A stretch of 16,312 nt of DNA, from the NCBI GenBank assembly GCA_036406615.1, contig DASXAQ010000015.1, positions 1 through 16,312 on the forward strand, in the 5' to 3' direction. Shown piece by piece: positions 1 through 6,354 of this stretch; position 1 is the first letter of the stretch, and every line of letters starts with the position of its first letter. The position numbers and the translations under genes were made by a program. The notes under the pieces are model-generated. The model was not told the DNA's origin, ran no database searches, and was given only the letters and a program-made list of their open reading frames with translations. The stretch is from DASXAQ01 sp036406615. Lineage in GTDB: Bacteria > Actinomycetota > UBA4738.

Positions 1-1
1 G

Positions 2-1105
2 GGCCCGAACCCGGACGCGCCGGTCGACGACGTCGGCGTGCGGGTGTTCACCGTGCCGACCGAAGAGCCCGAATCCGACGGGACCCTGTCGTGGTCGGCG
101 ACCACCGTCGTCGTGGCCGCGCCGCGGGCCGGCGACGTCACCGGGCTGGGGTTCACATACGGGCCGGCCGCGTGCGCGTCGATGATCCGCGACGAGCTCG
201 CTCCGGCCGTCTGCGGCCTGGACGCGCTGGACGTGCCCGGCGCCTGGCTGGCCATGGTGCGAGCAATCCGCAATGCCGGCCGCCCCGGCATCTCCTCGAT
301 GGCGATCGCGGCGATGGATACGGCCCTGTGGGACCTGAAAGGCAGGCTGTTGGGGCTGCCCGTGTCGGCCCTGCTGGGCAGGGTCCGGTCGGACGTGCCC
401 GTCTACGGCAGCGGCGGGTTCACGTCGTACTCGGACCGGCAGCTTCGCGACGCGCTGCACGCATGGATCCGGCAGGGGATCGGCCGGGTCAAGATCAAGA
501 TCGGCGAGGATCGCGGCGCCCGCGAGGACCGCGATCTATCTCGGATCGAGCTGGCGCGCAGCGTGATCGGTGACGACGTCGAGCTGTTCGTCGACGCGAA
601 CGGGGGGTACGGCCGAACGCAGGCCATCCGCGTGGGACATCGGTGCCGGGACTGGGACGTGCGGTGGTTCGAGGAGCCCGTTTCCTCGGACGACCTCGAC
701 GGCCTGCGCCGGGTTCGAGACGCGCTCGACCTCGACGTGGCGGCGGGGGAGTACGGTTACGACCTGCCCTACTTCCGCGCGATGTGCGCGGCCGGCGCCG
801 TTGATGTCCTGCAGGCCGACGTCTCGCGCTGCGCCGGCATCACGGAATGGCTGCGCGTCGCGGCGGTCGCGGCGGCCGAGGGCCTCGACGTATCGGCGCA
901 CTGCGCGCAGTCGCTCCACGCGCAGCCGGCCTGTGCCGTGGCGAACCTGCGTCACCTGGAGTACTTCCACGATCACGCTCGCGTGGACCGGCTGTTGTTT
1001 GACGGCGTCCTCGAACCCATCGACGGTATCCTGCGGCCCGACCCGGCGCGGTCCGGCCTGGGCCTCGAGCTCAAGGGCGCCGATGCCGCACGTTACGAGC
1101 GATAA
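2..1105 (+). CDS. Enolase-superfamily enzyme, mandelate racemase/muconate lactonizing type (5' end may lie outside window)
   Basis: Enzymes of this superfamily abstract a proton alpha to a carboxylate, acting as acid-sugar dehydratases, racemases or cycloisomerases with Mg2+ held by three acidic residues. Counting from the first possible in-window start (GTG at 38), the KxK catalytic motif is K152-I-K154. The metal ligands are D186 (VDANGGY), E212 (FEEP) and E238 (AGEYGYD). A D261 (LQAD)...H288 (SAHC) pair fits the His-Asp dyad of the mandelate-racemase subgroup. The active site is therefore complete. The frame is open to the left edge, and the residues before position 38 (ending VDDVG) look like the usual first strand of the family, so the true start is probably outside the window or is GTG 38. 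It lies 62 bases before an SDR gene and a GH15 gene, suggesting sugar or sugar-acid catabolism. The substrate cannot be assigned from sequence. Confidence 0.9.
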   Translation, partial: GPNPDAPVDDVGVRVFTVPTEEPESDGTLSWSATTVVVAAPRAGDVTGLGFTYGPAACASMIRDELAPAVCGLDALDVPGAWLAMVRAIRNAGRPGISSMAIAAMDTALWDLKGRLLGLPVSALLGRVRSDVPVYGSGGFTSYSDRQLRDALHAWIRQGIGRVKIKIGEDRGAREDRDLSRIELARSVIGDDVELFVDANGGYGRTQAIRVGHRCRDWDVRWFEEPVSSDDLDGLRRVRDALDLDVAAGEYGYDLPYFRAMCAAGAVDVLQADVSRCAGITEWLRVAAVAAAEGLDVSAHCAQSLHAQPACAVANLRHLEYFHDHARVDRLLFDGVLEPIDGILRPDPARSGLGLELKGADAARYER

Positions 1106-1106
1106 C

Positions 1107-1124
1107 CAGAAGGGAAAACTTCTG
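1107..1124 (+). other. Small hairpin between the enolase-like and SDR genes
   Basis: Just after the TAA of the enolase-like gene, CAGAAG and CTTCTG form a 6-bp stem around the loop GGAAAA. No T-run follows. It could be a weak terminator, a processing site, or chance. The next gene starts 43 bases further on. Confidence 0.3.
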
Positions 1125-1167
1125 CCGTCGGTCCGATCGTTCGGCTCATGAAAGGATGCGAAACGCC

Positions 1168-2196
1168 ATGAACGACTCCGAAGCGGCCATCGCGGCCGAT
1201 GCGCGCGACGCGGATCGGGATGTCGTCGTCGTCACGGGTGCGACGTCCGGCGTCGGGCGCGCGACCGCGGAAGCCTTCGCTCGCGACGGTGCCCGCGTCG
1301 CGCTGCTCGCCCGGGGACGCGACGGCCTCGATGCCGCGGCGAAGCAGGTCGAGGCGCTCGGCGGCACCGCGCTGCCCGTGGCGGTCGACGTCGCCGATCC
1401 GGAGCAGGTCGAGGCCGCGGCGGCCACCGCCGAGGAACAGCTTGGGCCCATCGGCGTGTGGGTGAACAACGCGATGACCTCGGTGTTCGCTCCGTTCGCC
1501 GAGATCTCCGCGGACGAGTTCCGCCGGGTGACCGAGGTCACGTACCTCGGCGCGGTGTACGGGACCATGTCGGCGCTTCGCCGCATGGCCGCGCGCGATC
1601 GCGGCTGCATCGTGCAGGTCGGCTCGGCACTGGCGTACCGCAGCATTCCGCTGCAGTCCGCCTACTGCGGGAGCAAGCACGCGATCCAGGGGTTCACCCA
1701 GTCGCTTCGAACCGAACTCCTGCACGAGCGCAGCGGCGTCCGCCTCACGATGGTCCATCTGCCGGCGCTCAACACGCCCCAGTTCGACCACTGCCGTTCC
1801 AAGATGCCGAAGCGCCCCCAGCCGGTGCCGCCCATCTACGAACCGGAGGTGGCGGCTCGCGCGATCGTGTGGGCCGCGCGCCGCCGGCGTCGCGAGGTAT
1901 GGGTCGGCGCCAGCACGGCGGCGACCATCCTGGCCAACCGAGTGGCGCCGGGCGTTCTCGACCGCTATCTGGCGCGCACCGGCTTCGACTCGCAGCAGAC
2001 CGCCGAGCCGGCGCCGGAACGCGCGCCCGACAACCTGTGGAGCCCGCTGCCGGGCGACCCGGGGGCGCACGGGCGGTTCGACCGCCGTTCGCACGGCCAC
2101 AGCCCGCAAGCGGCGATCGGCGAGCACCGCGGCGCCGCCCTGCTGGGCGTGGCCGCCCTCCTCGCCGCCGCCGGCGTCGCCGTGGCGCGCCGATGA
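1168..2196 (+). CDS. Short-chain dehydrogenase/reductase (SDR) with hydrophobic C-terminal tail
   Basis: This is an NAD(P)-dependent classical SDR oxidoreductase of 342 residues, longer than the usual ~250. The cofactor motif TGATSGVG spans residues 23-30. The NNAG motif is present as NNAM at 100-103. The catalytic residues are S153, Y166 and K170 (YCGSK). Beyond the Rossmann core, residues ~240-310 form an extension (containing DRYLARTGFDSQQT and GAHGRFD) that I recognise from a widespread uncharacterised SDR group. The last ~20 residues (ALLGVAALLAAAGVAV) form one hydrophobic segment, so the enzyme may be anchored in the membrane by its tail. ATG 1168 is preferred over ATG 1156 because AAAGG (1151-1155) directly abuts the latter and can only serve the former, at a slightly long spacing. 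The gene sits between an enolase-like enzyme and a GH15 hydrolase. Its substrate is unknown. Confidence 0.9.
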   Translation: MNDSEAAIAADARDADRDVVVVTGATSGVGRATAEAFARDGARVALLARGRDGLDAAAKQVEALGGTALPVAVDVADPEQVEAAAATAEEQLGPIGVWVNNAMTSVFAPFAEISADEFRRVTEVTYLGAVYGTMSALRRMAARDRGCIVQVGSALAYRSIPLQSAYCGSKHAIQGFTQSLRTELLHERSGVRLTMVHLPALNTPQFDHCRSKMPKRPQPVPPIYEPEVAARAIVWAARRRRREVWVGASTAATILANRVAPGVLDRYLARTGFDSQQTAEPAPERAPDNLWSPLPGDPGAHGRFDRRSHGHSPQAAIGEHRGAALLGVAALLAAAGVAVARR

Positions 2197-2237
2197 GGCG
2201 GAAGGCCCGGCGGTTCCACGCCGGGGACGGCACGTGA
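2193..2237 (+). CDS. Possible 14-codon coupling ORF between the SDR and GH15 genes
   Basis: ATG 2193 overlaps the SDR stop codon as ATGA, and the tiny frame (MRRKARRFHAGDGT) ends at TGA 2235-2237, which overlaps the GTG start of the GH15 gene as GTGA. The arrangement would carry terminating ribosomes from the SDR gene to the GH15 gene. No separate ribosome-binding site is evident. It may equally be chance in GC-rich DNA, and I do not claim a functional peptide. Confidence 0.2.
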   Translation: MRRKARRFHAGDGT

Positions 2238-4105
2238 CGCGAGCCGCGCCGGCGCGTGCGCGCCGGCAGCCGACCACTCCCTATCCCCCGATCGGCGACT
2301 ACGCGCTGATCGGCGACTGCCACTCCGCCGCGCTCATCTCGCGCGCGGGATCCATCGACTGGTGCTGCCTGCCGCGGTTCGACTCGGGGAGCTGCTTCGG
2401 GCGGCTGCTGGACTGGGCCCGGGGCGGCCACTGTTCGGTCCGGCTGAAAGGATCGCGAGCGACGCCCGAACGCGCGTACCTCGAGGGCACGCTCGTGCTG
2501 GAAACGACGTTCCGCGGGCCCGACGGCGAGGTGCGCGTGCTCGACTTCTTCGCCATGCGCGCCGGCGGCCGTGAGAACCCGCGACGGGAGATCGTGCGCA
2601 TCGTCGAAGGGATCGCCGGCCGCCCGACCGTGAAGATCGAGGTGGCCGTCCGGTTCGACTACGCAGAGATGCGGCCCTGGCTGCGCCGGGTGGCGGAGCG
2701 GGGGTTCGCCGCCATCGGCGGCAACGACGGCCTGCTGATCAGCTCCGATGCGGACCTCGAGCCGAACGGGAACCACGACCTGGTGGCGTCCGTGGCCGTG
2801 GCTGCGGGGGAGCGCGTTCGCCTGTCCATCCAGTACGCGCGCCCCGAGGACCTTGACGGGTCGCCGCCTCGGCTGCCGGAGCCCGAGGACCTCGACCGGC
2901 GGCTCGACGAGACCGTGGGCTGGTGGCACCGCTGGAGCCGCGAAGGCCGACACGAGGGACGCGACGATCCGGGCGTGCGCCGCTCCGCGCTGGTGCTGAA
3001 GGCTCTGACGCACGCGCCGACCGGCGCGCTGGTGGCGGCGCCGACCACGTCGTTGCCGGAGGTCGAGGGGGGCTCGCGGAACTGGGACTACCGGATGAGC
3101 TGGATCCGCGACTCGTCGCTCGCGGCTCGCGCGCTGTCGGCGATCGGGCACGACGGCGAGGCGGACGGGTTCCGCCGGTTCGTCGAACGAAGCGCGGCCG
3201 GGAGCGCCGAGGAGCTCCAGATCATGTTCGGTGTCGGCGGGGAGCGGCGGCTGGTCGAGATTCCCGTCGCCTCCATGGAGGGCTATCGCCGGTCGGCGCC
3301 GGTTCGCGTGGGCAACGCCGCGTCCGAGCAGCGCCAGTGGGACGTGTTCGGCGAGCTGCTCGGCCTGGCGTGGCGGTGGCACCTGCGCGGGCACTCGCCG
3401 GACGACGACTACTGGCGGTTCCTGGTCGAGCTGGTCGAGGCGGCGGCGCGCTTCTGGGCCGAGCCGGATCGCGGGATCTGGGAGGTCCGCTCGCGCCCGT
3501 CCCACTTCGTGTACTCGAAGGCGATGTGCTGGTCGGCGGTGAACCGGGGAATCCGGCTGTCGAAGGCGTGCGAGCGCACGGCGCCGGTCCGTCGCTGGTC
3601 GCGCGTCCGCGACGAGATCAAGGCGGCGATCGAACGGGACGGATACGAACGCAAGCGCGGCGTGTTCGTTCGAAGCTTCGGCAGCCGCGCGATGGACGCG
3701 GCCCTGCTACTGCTCCCCCTCACCGGGCTGGTCGAGTACGGCGACGAGCGGATGGTGCGAACCGTCGACTGCATCCGCGAGGAGCTGGAGGACGGCGGGC
3801 TGCTGCGGCGCTATCCAGGTTCGGACGGGCTCGCCGGGCGAGAGGGCGCCTTCCTGCCCGCGTCGTTCTGGCTCGCCGAATGCCTCGCGCGGCAGAGCCG
3901 CACGCAGGAGGCGACCGAGGTCTACGACAACGCCGTCGCGGCCGCCAACGACCTCGGCCTGTTCTCGGAGGAATTCGACCCGCGGCGGGGGCAGATGCTC
4001 GGCAACTTCCCGCTGGGGCTCACGCACCTGTCACACGTGCTGGCCGCCGTCGCGCTGTCGCCCCGGCGGGGCGACGAGCGCGATGACGGCGAATACGGCC
4101 GGTGA
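2234..4105 (+). CDS. Glycoside hydrolase family 15 protein (glucoamylase/trehalase-like)
   Basis: GH15 enzymes are inverting (alpha/alpha)6-barrel hydrolases that release glucose from alpha-glucans or, in an actinobacterial branch, cleave trehalose. The 623-residue length is typical of the bacterial intracellular form. The N-terminal beta domain begins with the family signature around residues 18-45 (PIGDYALIGD...GSIDWCCLPRFDS). The barrel holds NWDYRMSWIRD (283-293), the region around E349 (MEGYRRS...VRVGNAA) and LFSEEFDP (576-583), where E579 matches the usual catalytic-base position. No signal peptide is visible, so it is probably cytosolic. GTG 2234 follows a GGGGAC stretch and lies 37 bases after the SDR stop. 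The ORF ends one base before the converging DUF6458-type gene. Glucoamylase and trehalase activities cannot be separated by eye. Confidence 0.93.
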   Translation: MTRAAPARARRQPTTPYPPIGDYALIGDCHSAALISRAGSIDWCCLPRFDSGSCFGRLLDWARGGHCSVRLKGSRATPERAYLEGTLVLETTFRGPDGEVRVLDFFAMRAGGRENPRREIVRIVEGIAGRPTVKIEVAVRFDYAEMRPWLRRVAERGFAAIGGNDGLLISSDADLEPNGNHDLVASVAVAAGERVRLSIQYARPEDLDGSPPRLPEPEDLDRRLDETVGWWHRWSREGRHEGRDDPGVRRSALVLKALTHAPTGALVAAPTTSLPEVEGGSRNWDYRMSWIRDSSLAARALSAIGHDGEADGFRRFVERSAAGSAEELQIMFGVGGERRLVEIPVASMEGYRRSAPVRVGNAASEQRQWDVFGELLGLAWRWHLRGHSPDDDYWRFLVELVEAAARFWAEPDRGIWEVRSRPSHFVYSKAMCWSAVNRGIRLSKACERTAPVRRWSRVRDEIKAAIERDGYERKRGVFVRSFGSRAMDAALLLLPLTGLVEYGDERMVRTVDCIREELEDGGLLRRYPGSDGLAGREGAFLPASFWLAECLARQSRTQEATEVYDNAVAAANDLGLFSEEFDPRRGQMLGNFPLGLTHLSHVLAAVALSPRRGDERDDGEYGR

Positions 4106-4106
4106 G

Positions 4107-4376
4107 CTACGGGGCCAGGTTGTCCCGCTGTTCGACCACGCGTTCCTGACCGTTCGGCCCGGTCCGCACGTCCTCGTGCAGGACGCTTCGACGCGAGCCG
4201 CCGGCGACCGCCAAGCCCAAACCGATGATGAACGCCACGATGCCCGCGATCAGCAGGATCAGCCCGATCGTGTTGATGTTGAAGCCCTTGGCACTGGCCG
4301 AGATCGCGAACTCGAGGATCGCTCCAACCACGGCCAGAACCGCGCCGAACCCCATCAGTCCTGCGCCTCTGTTCAT
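4107..4376 (-). CDS. Small two-helix membrane protein, DUF6458-like
   Basis: This 89-residue protein has two membrane segments, roughly residues 8-26 and 36-58, joined by a short linker (KGFNINTIG), then a charged cytoplasmic tail. The pattern of a first helix, a linker with a V/I-D/N-I-x-T-I-G-like motif and a second glycine-rich helix resembles the DUF6458 family common in actinobacteria, whose function is unknown. A strong ribosome-binding site (TAAGGAGGAG) lies about six bases before the ATG at 4376. Upstream are the stress-protein genes on the same strand, separated by two hairpins. The stop codon is one base from the stop of the converging GH15 gene, so no terminator fits between them. 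Confidence 0.8.
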   Translation of the reverse strand: MNRGAGLMGFGAVLAVVGAILEFAISASAKGFNINTIGLILLIAGIVAFIIGLGLAVAGGSRRSVLHEDVRTGPNGQERVVEQRDNLAP

Positions 4377-4394
4377 GGCTCCTCCTTACACGTT

Positions 4395-4412
4395 GGAAGC
4401 CGGTCGGCTTCC
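4395..4412. promoter_or_regulatory. 18-bp palindrome before the DUF6458-type gene (hairpin or operator)
   Basis: GGAAGCCG-GT-CGGCTTCC is a perfect 8+8 inverted repeat. As RNA it would form at least a 7-bp stem with a 4-base loop. It lies 18 bases upstream of the DUF6458-type ATG (minus strand), next to the ribosome-binding site, and about 80 bases after the universal-stress gene. It may be a terminator for the upstream pair, a regulatory hairpin in the leader, or a dimeric-regulator site. There is no T-run. Confidence 0.5.
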
Positions 4413-4415
4413 GAT

Positions 4416-4429
4416 CAGGGGATTCCCTG
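4416..4429. other. Second short hairpin in the same gap
   Basis: CAGGG-GATT-CCCTG gives a 5-bp stem three bases from the 18-bp palindrome. Two adjacent hairpins in the 113-base gap between the universal-stress gene and the DUF6458-type gene suggest transcript processing or attenuation rather than accidental structure, but this is inference. Confidence 0.35.
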
Positions 4430-4489
4430 CCGAGACGCGTCCGAAACTCGGTCTTTGGTCCTGGTACCGAACGGCGAGACGGTGGCGAG

Positions 4490-5044
4490 CTAGTCCGGGA
4501 AGAACCGCCGGCCGTCGCGATCAACGAGCAGGACGGTGACGGCCGCCTCCTCGAGCGCCTCGGTGTCCAGCCGCTCGCCGAGCATGCGCTCGACCAGACC
4601 GGTCTCTCCGAGCTCGACCGGCAGCACCACGAGGTCGGCGCGCTGCGACTTCGCGTATTCCAGGAATGGGTCGACGCCGTGATCCGACGCGAGCCAGCCC
4701 CACGCGTCCACGCCGCGCTGACGCGCCGCCTCCACCCTGCCGGCAACGGCCGTGCGGCCGAGCCGCAGGAGCTCGTCCGGCCGAAGGGGATCGCCGAACT
4801 GCTCGCCCACGCCCTCGGCGCTCACGGGGCTCGCGATCGGCTCCGTGAACGCGGAGGCGCTGGCGGCGTCGTACAGGATGAGCCGGCACTCACTGCCGGC
4901 GGCCTGCGCGACGGCCTCCCGGGCCACATGCTCATATTCGCCGTCCTCGTCGATGTACGCCACGATGCAGGTGTGGCCAGCCGGTCGCGGATCCTGCGCC
5001 CGGCGCACGTCGACGGCGTGGGAACCGTTGTGATTGCCGTCCAC
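4490..5044 (-). CDS. Universal stress protein-like (UspA-fold) protein
   Basis: This 184-residue protein has a Usp-like alpha/beta pattern: a first strand (TCIVAYIDED, ~25-34) followed by a helix (EHVAREAVAQAAG), a strand (RLILYDA, 54-60), and later RADLVVLPVEL (135-145) and AAVTVLLVDRDG near the C-terminus. The canonical ATP-binding G-x2-G-x9-G-S/T motif is not apparent after LVVLP, so it may belong to the non-ATP-binding class. GTG 5044 is chosen as start: it lies two bases after the TAG of the upstream gene, has AGGAAGG upstream, and keeps the conserved part. The same frame stays open up to 5335, but that part only mirrors the upstream gene. It forms an operon with the basic Rho-N-like protein. 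A general stress role is inferred. Confidence 0.75.
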   Translation of the reverse strand: MDGNHNGSHAVDVRRAQDPRPAGHTCIVAYIDEDGEYEHVAREAVAQAAGSECRLILYDAASASAFTEPIASPVSAEGVGEQFGDPLRPDELLRLGRTAVAGRVEAARQRGVDAWGWLASDHGVDPFLEYAKSQRADLVVLPVELGETGLVERMLGERLDTEALEEAAVTVLLVDRDGRRFFPD

Positions 5045-5046
5045 GT

Positions 5047-5325
5047 CTAACCCGCCTTCCTGAGCGCCTTGATGAGGTCCCACTTGCCCATCTTCGAGCG
5101 TCCCGGGATGCCCCTGCGCTGCGCGGCCTCGTAGAGCTCCGATCGCGTCCGGTCCTCGTACGCATGCCCGGCCTCGCCGCCCCGGCTGCGGGCCTTGGCA
5201 GCCTGGCGTCCCAGGTCGCGTCGCACCTCGGCCGGAAGCCGCTTGATGGTCTGCTTGCCCCTGGCAGCGGATTGAGCCTTCTTGATGTTCCTGCGGGCGG
5301 CCTGACGTTGCCGCGTCGTCACCAT
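5047..5325 (-). CDS. Small basic protein with Rho-N/SAP-like C-terminal motif
   Basis: This 92-residue, strongly basic protein has two parts. Residues 8-50 are rich in K, R and A (RRNIKKAQSAARGKQ, then LPAEVRRDLGRQAAKA), likely helical and nucleic-acid binding. Residues 58-89 (EDRTRSELYEAAQRRGIPGRSKMGKWDLIKALR) match the helix-extended-loop-helix pattern of the Rho N-terminal/SAP-like fold. Actinobacterial relatives are often annotated as Rho-termination-factor-like or plasmid-stabilisation proteins without experimental function. ATG 5325 is preceded by GGGAGGTGA at good spacing. It is the first gene of a pair with the Usp-like gene, whose start is two bases past this stop. A DNA/RNA-binding role in stress is plausible but unproven. 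Confidence 0.75.
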   Translation of the reverse strand: MVTTRQRQAARRNIKKAQSAARGKQTIKRLPAEVRRDLGRQAAKARSRGGEAGHAYEDRTRSELYEAAQRRGIPGRSKMGKWDLIKALRKAG

Positions 5326-5375
5326 GGTGGGTCACCTCCCGGTTCGATCCGGACGTACCTACCCCGGCCGACGCC

Positions 5376-5404
5376 CCCGTATGCGCCGCAGCGGCGCGTA
5401 CGGG
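5376..5404. promoter_or_regulatory. 29-bp near-perfect palindrome in a divergent intergenic region
   Basis: Left arm CCCGTATGCGCCGC (5376-5389) and right arm GCGGCGCGTACGGG (5391-5404) are inverted repeats around one central A, with a single T/G mismatch (5382 against 5398). It lies between the Rho-N-like gene (minus, start 5325) and the LuxR-type gene (plus, start 5505). A TTGACC box on the minus strand (5424-5419) would place it across the -10 and start region of the minus-strand operon. It could be an operator for a dimeric regulator or a leader hairpin. Confidence 0.5.
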
Positions 5405-5504
5405 CCGTCTCCAGCGGGGGTCAAGTGCATCTCAAGGCCCCCCCGGTATCCATAGCGCGGCAACACCCTGAATCGAAGCCATTGGACCGGGAGGGAGGCC
5501 TGGC

Positions 5505-6182
5505 ATGATCCGCACCTACATCGTCGGCGAGAACCGTCCTTTGCGCGATGGCCTGTCCAGGGCGCTGTCCGGGACCGGCGCGCTGGAGGTCGTCGGCTCG
5601 ACGTCGCACCTGGCCGACGCGCTCCCGGAGGTCCGGGCGCTCGGCCCGGACGTCGCGCTGGTGGTCGAGGGTGCGGGCGGGCCTTTGTGGCTTCGCCGCG
5701 TGAGCGAGGCCGCGCCCGGGGTCCGCTGGATCGTCGTCGGACTGCTCGAGGAGGACCCGGCGCTCCTGTCCTGGGCGCAAGCCGGCGCCTCCGGCTTCGT
5801 GGGGCGGGAGGCGACGTTCGACACGCTTCGCCGGGCCATCGCGACCGTCGCCGACGAAGGCGCGTCGTGTTCGAGCCGCGAGCTGGCGATCCTGCTGCAG
5901 GGCATCGTCGCGTCGCCGGTGACGCCATCGGTCGTGCCGGACCCGTTGACCACTCGCGAGCTCGAGATCCTCGGGCTGGTGGGGCAGGGCCTGTCCAACC
6001 AGCAGATCGCGCACCGGCTGCACATCGCGCTGCCGACGGTGAAGAACCACGTCCACCACATCCTGGAGAAGCTCGGGGCGCCGACCCGGGCTGAGGCGGT
6101 TCGTGCGATGCGCCGCACGGGGTTCTCGCTCGGCAACGCCCGGCACCGCTCGGTCCAATTGCGACCGGCCGCGGTGAACTGA
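5505..6182 (+). CDS. LuxR-family transcriptional regulator with degenerate receiver domain
   Basis: This 225-residue protein has NarL/FixJ architecture. Residues ~1-118 follow the receiver fold and ~147-205 form a LuxR-type helix-turn-helix (LTTRELEILGLVGQGLSNQQIAHRLHIALPTVKNHVHHILEKL). The receiver has lost its chemistry. The acidic pair DD is G8-E9, the phospho-accepting Asp after PDVxLL is V54, the Thr/Ser position is G79, and the conserved Lys is R101 (GFVGREA). It therefore probably does not respond to a histidine kinase by phosphorylation, and no kinase gene is adjacent. ATG 5505 follows a GGGAGGGAGG Shine-Dalgarno sequence. It is divergent from the stress-type minus-strand operon, with the palindrome between them, making that operon or its own gene a candidate target. 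It is followed by a strong hairpin. Confidence 0.88.
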   Translation: MIRTYIVGENRPLRDGLSRALSGTGALEVVGSTSHLADALPEVRALGPDVALVVEGAGGPLWLRRVSEAAPGVRWIVVGLLEEDPALLSWAQAGASGFVGREATFDTLRRAIATVADEGASCSSRELAILLQGIVASPVTPSVVPDPLTTRELEILGLVGQGLSNQQIAHRLHIALPTVKNHVHHILEKLGAPTRAEAVRAMRRTGFSLGNARHRSVQLRPAAVN

Positions 6183-6217
6183 CCGGCGGATCGCAAGGTC
6201 CTCCCAGTCCGTCCCAC

Positions 6218-6251
6218 AGGCCGCCCTCCGCGCCGTCGCGGAGGGCGGCCT
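6218..6251 (+). terminator. Strong GC hairpin after the LuxR-type gene
   Basis: A perfect 15-bp stem (AGGCCGCCCTCCGCG, 6218-6232, against 6237-6251) closes a 4-base CCGT loop. The outer CAC/GTG bases extend it after a two-base bulge. It starts 35 bases after the LuxR stop. There is no T-run, as is common for actinobacterial hairpin terminators. It also separates this gene from the ArsR promoter. Confidence 0.75.
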
Positions 6252-6280
6252 CTGTGCGTTGAGCCCTGACTGGTCGGACG

Positions 6281-6295
6281 GTTCGGTTCACGAAC
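6281..6295. promoter_or_regulatory. Short inverted repeat upstream of the ArsR promoter
   Basis: GTTCG-GTTCA-CGAAC is a 5+5 inverted repeat ending one base before the -35 hexamer of the ArsR-type promoter. Its position would suit a regulator site. The arms are short, so chance is possible. Confidence 0.3.
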
Positions 6296-6325
6296 TTGAC
6301 ACCGTCGGCCCTCATGATCTATAAC
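6296..6325 (+). promoter_or_regulatory. Sigma70-type promoter of the ArsR-AHSA1-VOC operon
   Basis: A perfect -35 box TTGACA (6296-6301) and TATAAC (6320-6325) are separated by 18 bases. The flanking 6310-6350 stretch is strikingly AT-rich for this genome. Transcription would start near 6332, giving a leader of about 23 bases that carries AAAGGAG before the ATG at 6355. This is the clearest promoter in the window. ArsR-type repressors commonly bind their own promoter, so the AT-rich segment is a likely operator. Confidence 0.75.
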
Positions 6326-6354
6326 GTATTCATTCTAGAAAGGAGTCGTTACAC

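Noticed and set aside
1769..3505. Long minus-strand frame opposite the SDR and GH15 genes
   Set aside because: Low-complexity R/A/P/G translation, fully covered by two well-recognised plus-strand genes.
5045..5335. N-terminal extension of the universal-stress-like protein
   Set aside because: The extension lies entirely over the Rho-N-like gene in another frame and has no similarity to Usp proteins. GTG 5044, two bases after the upstream stop, explains the gene.
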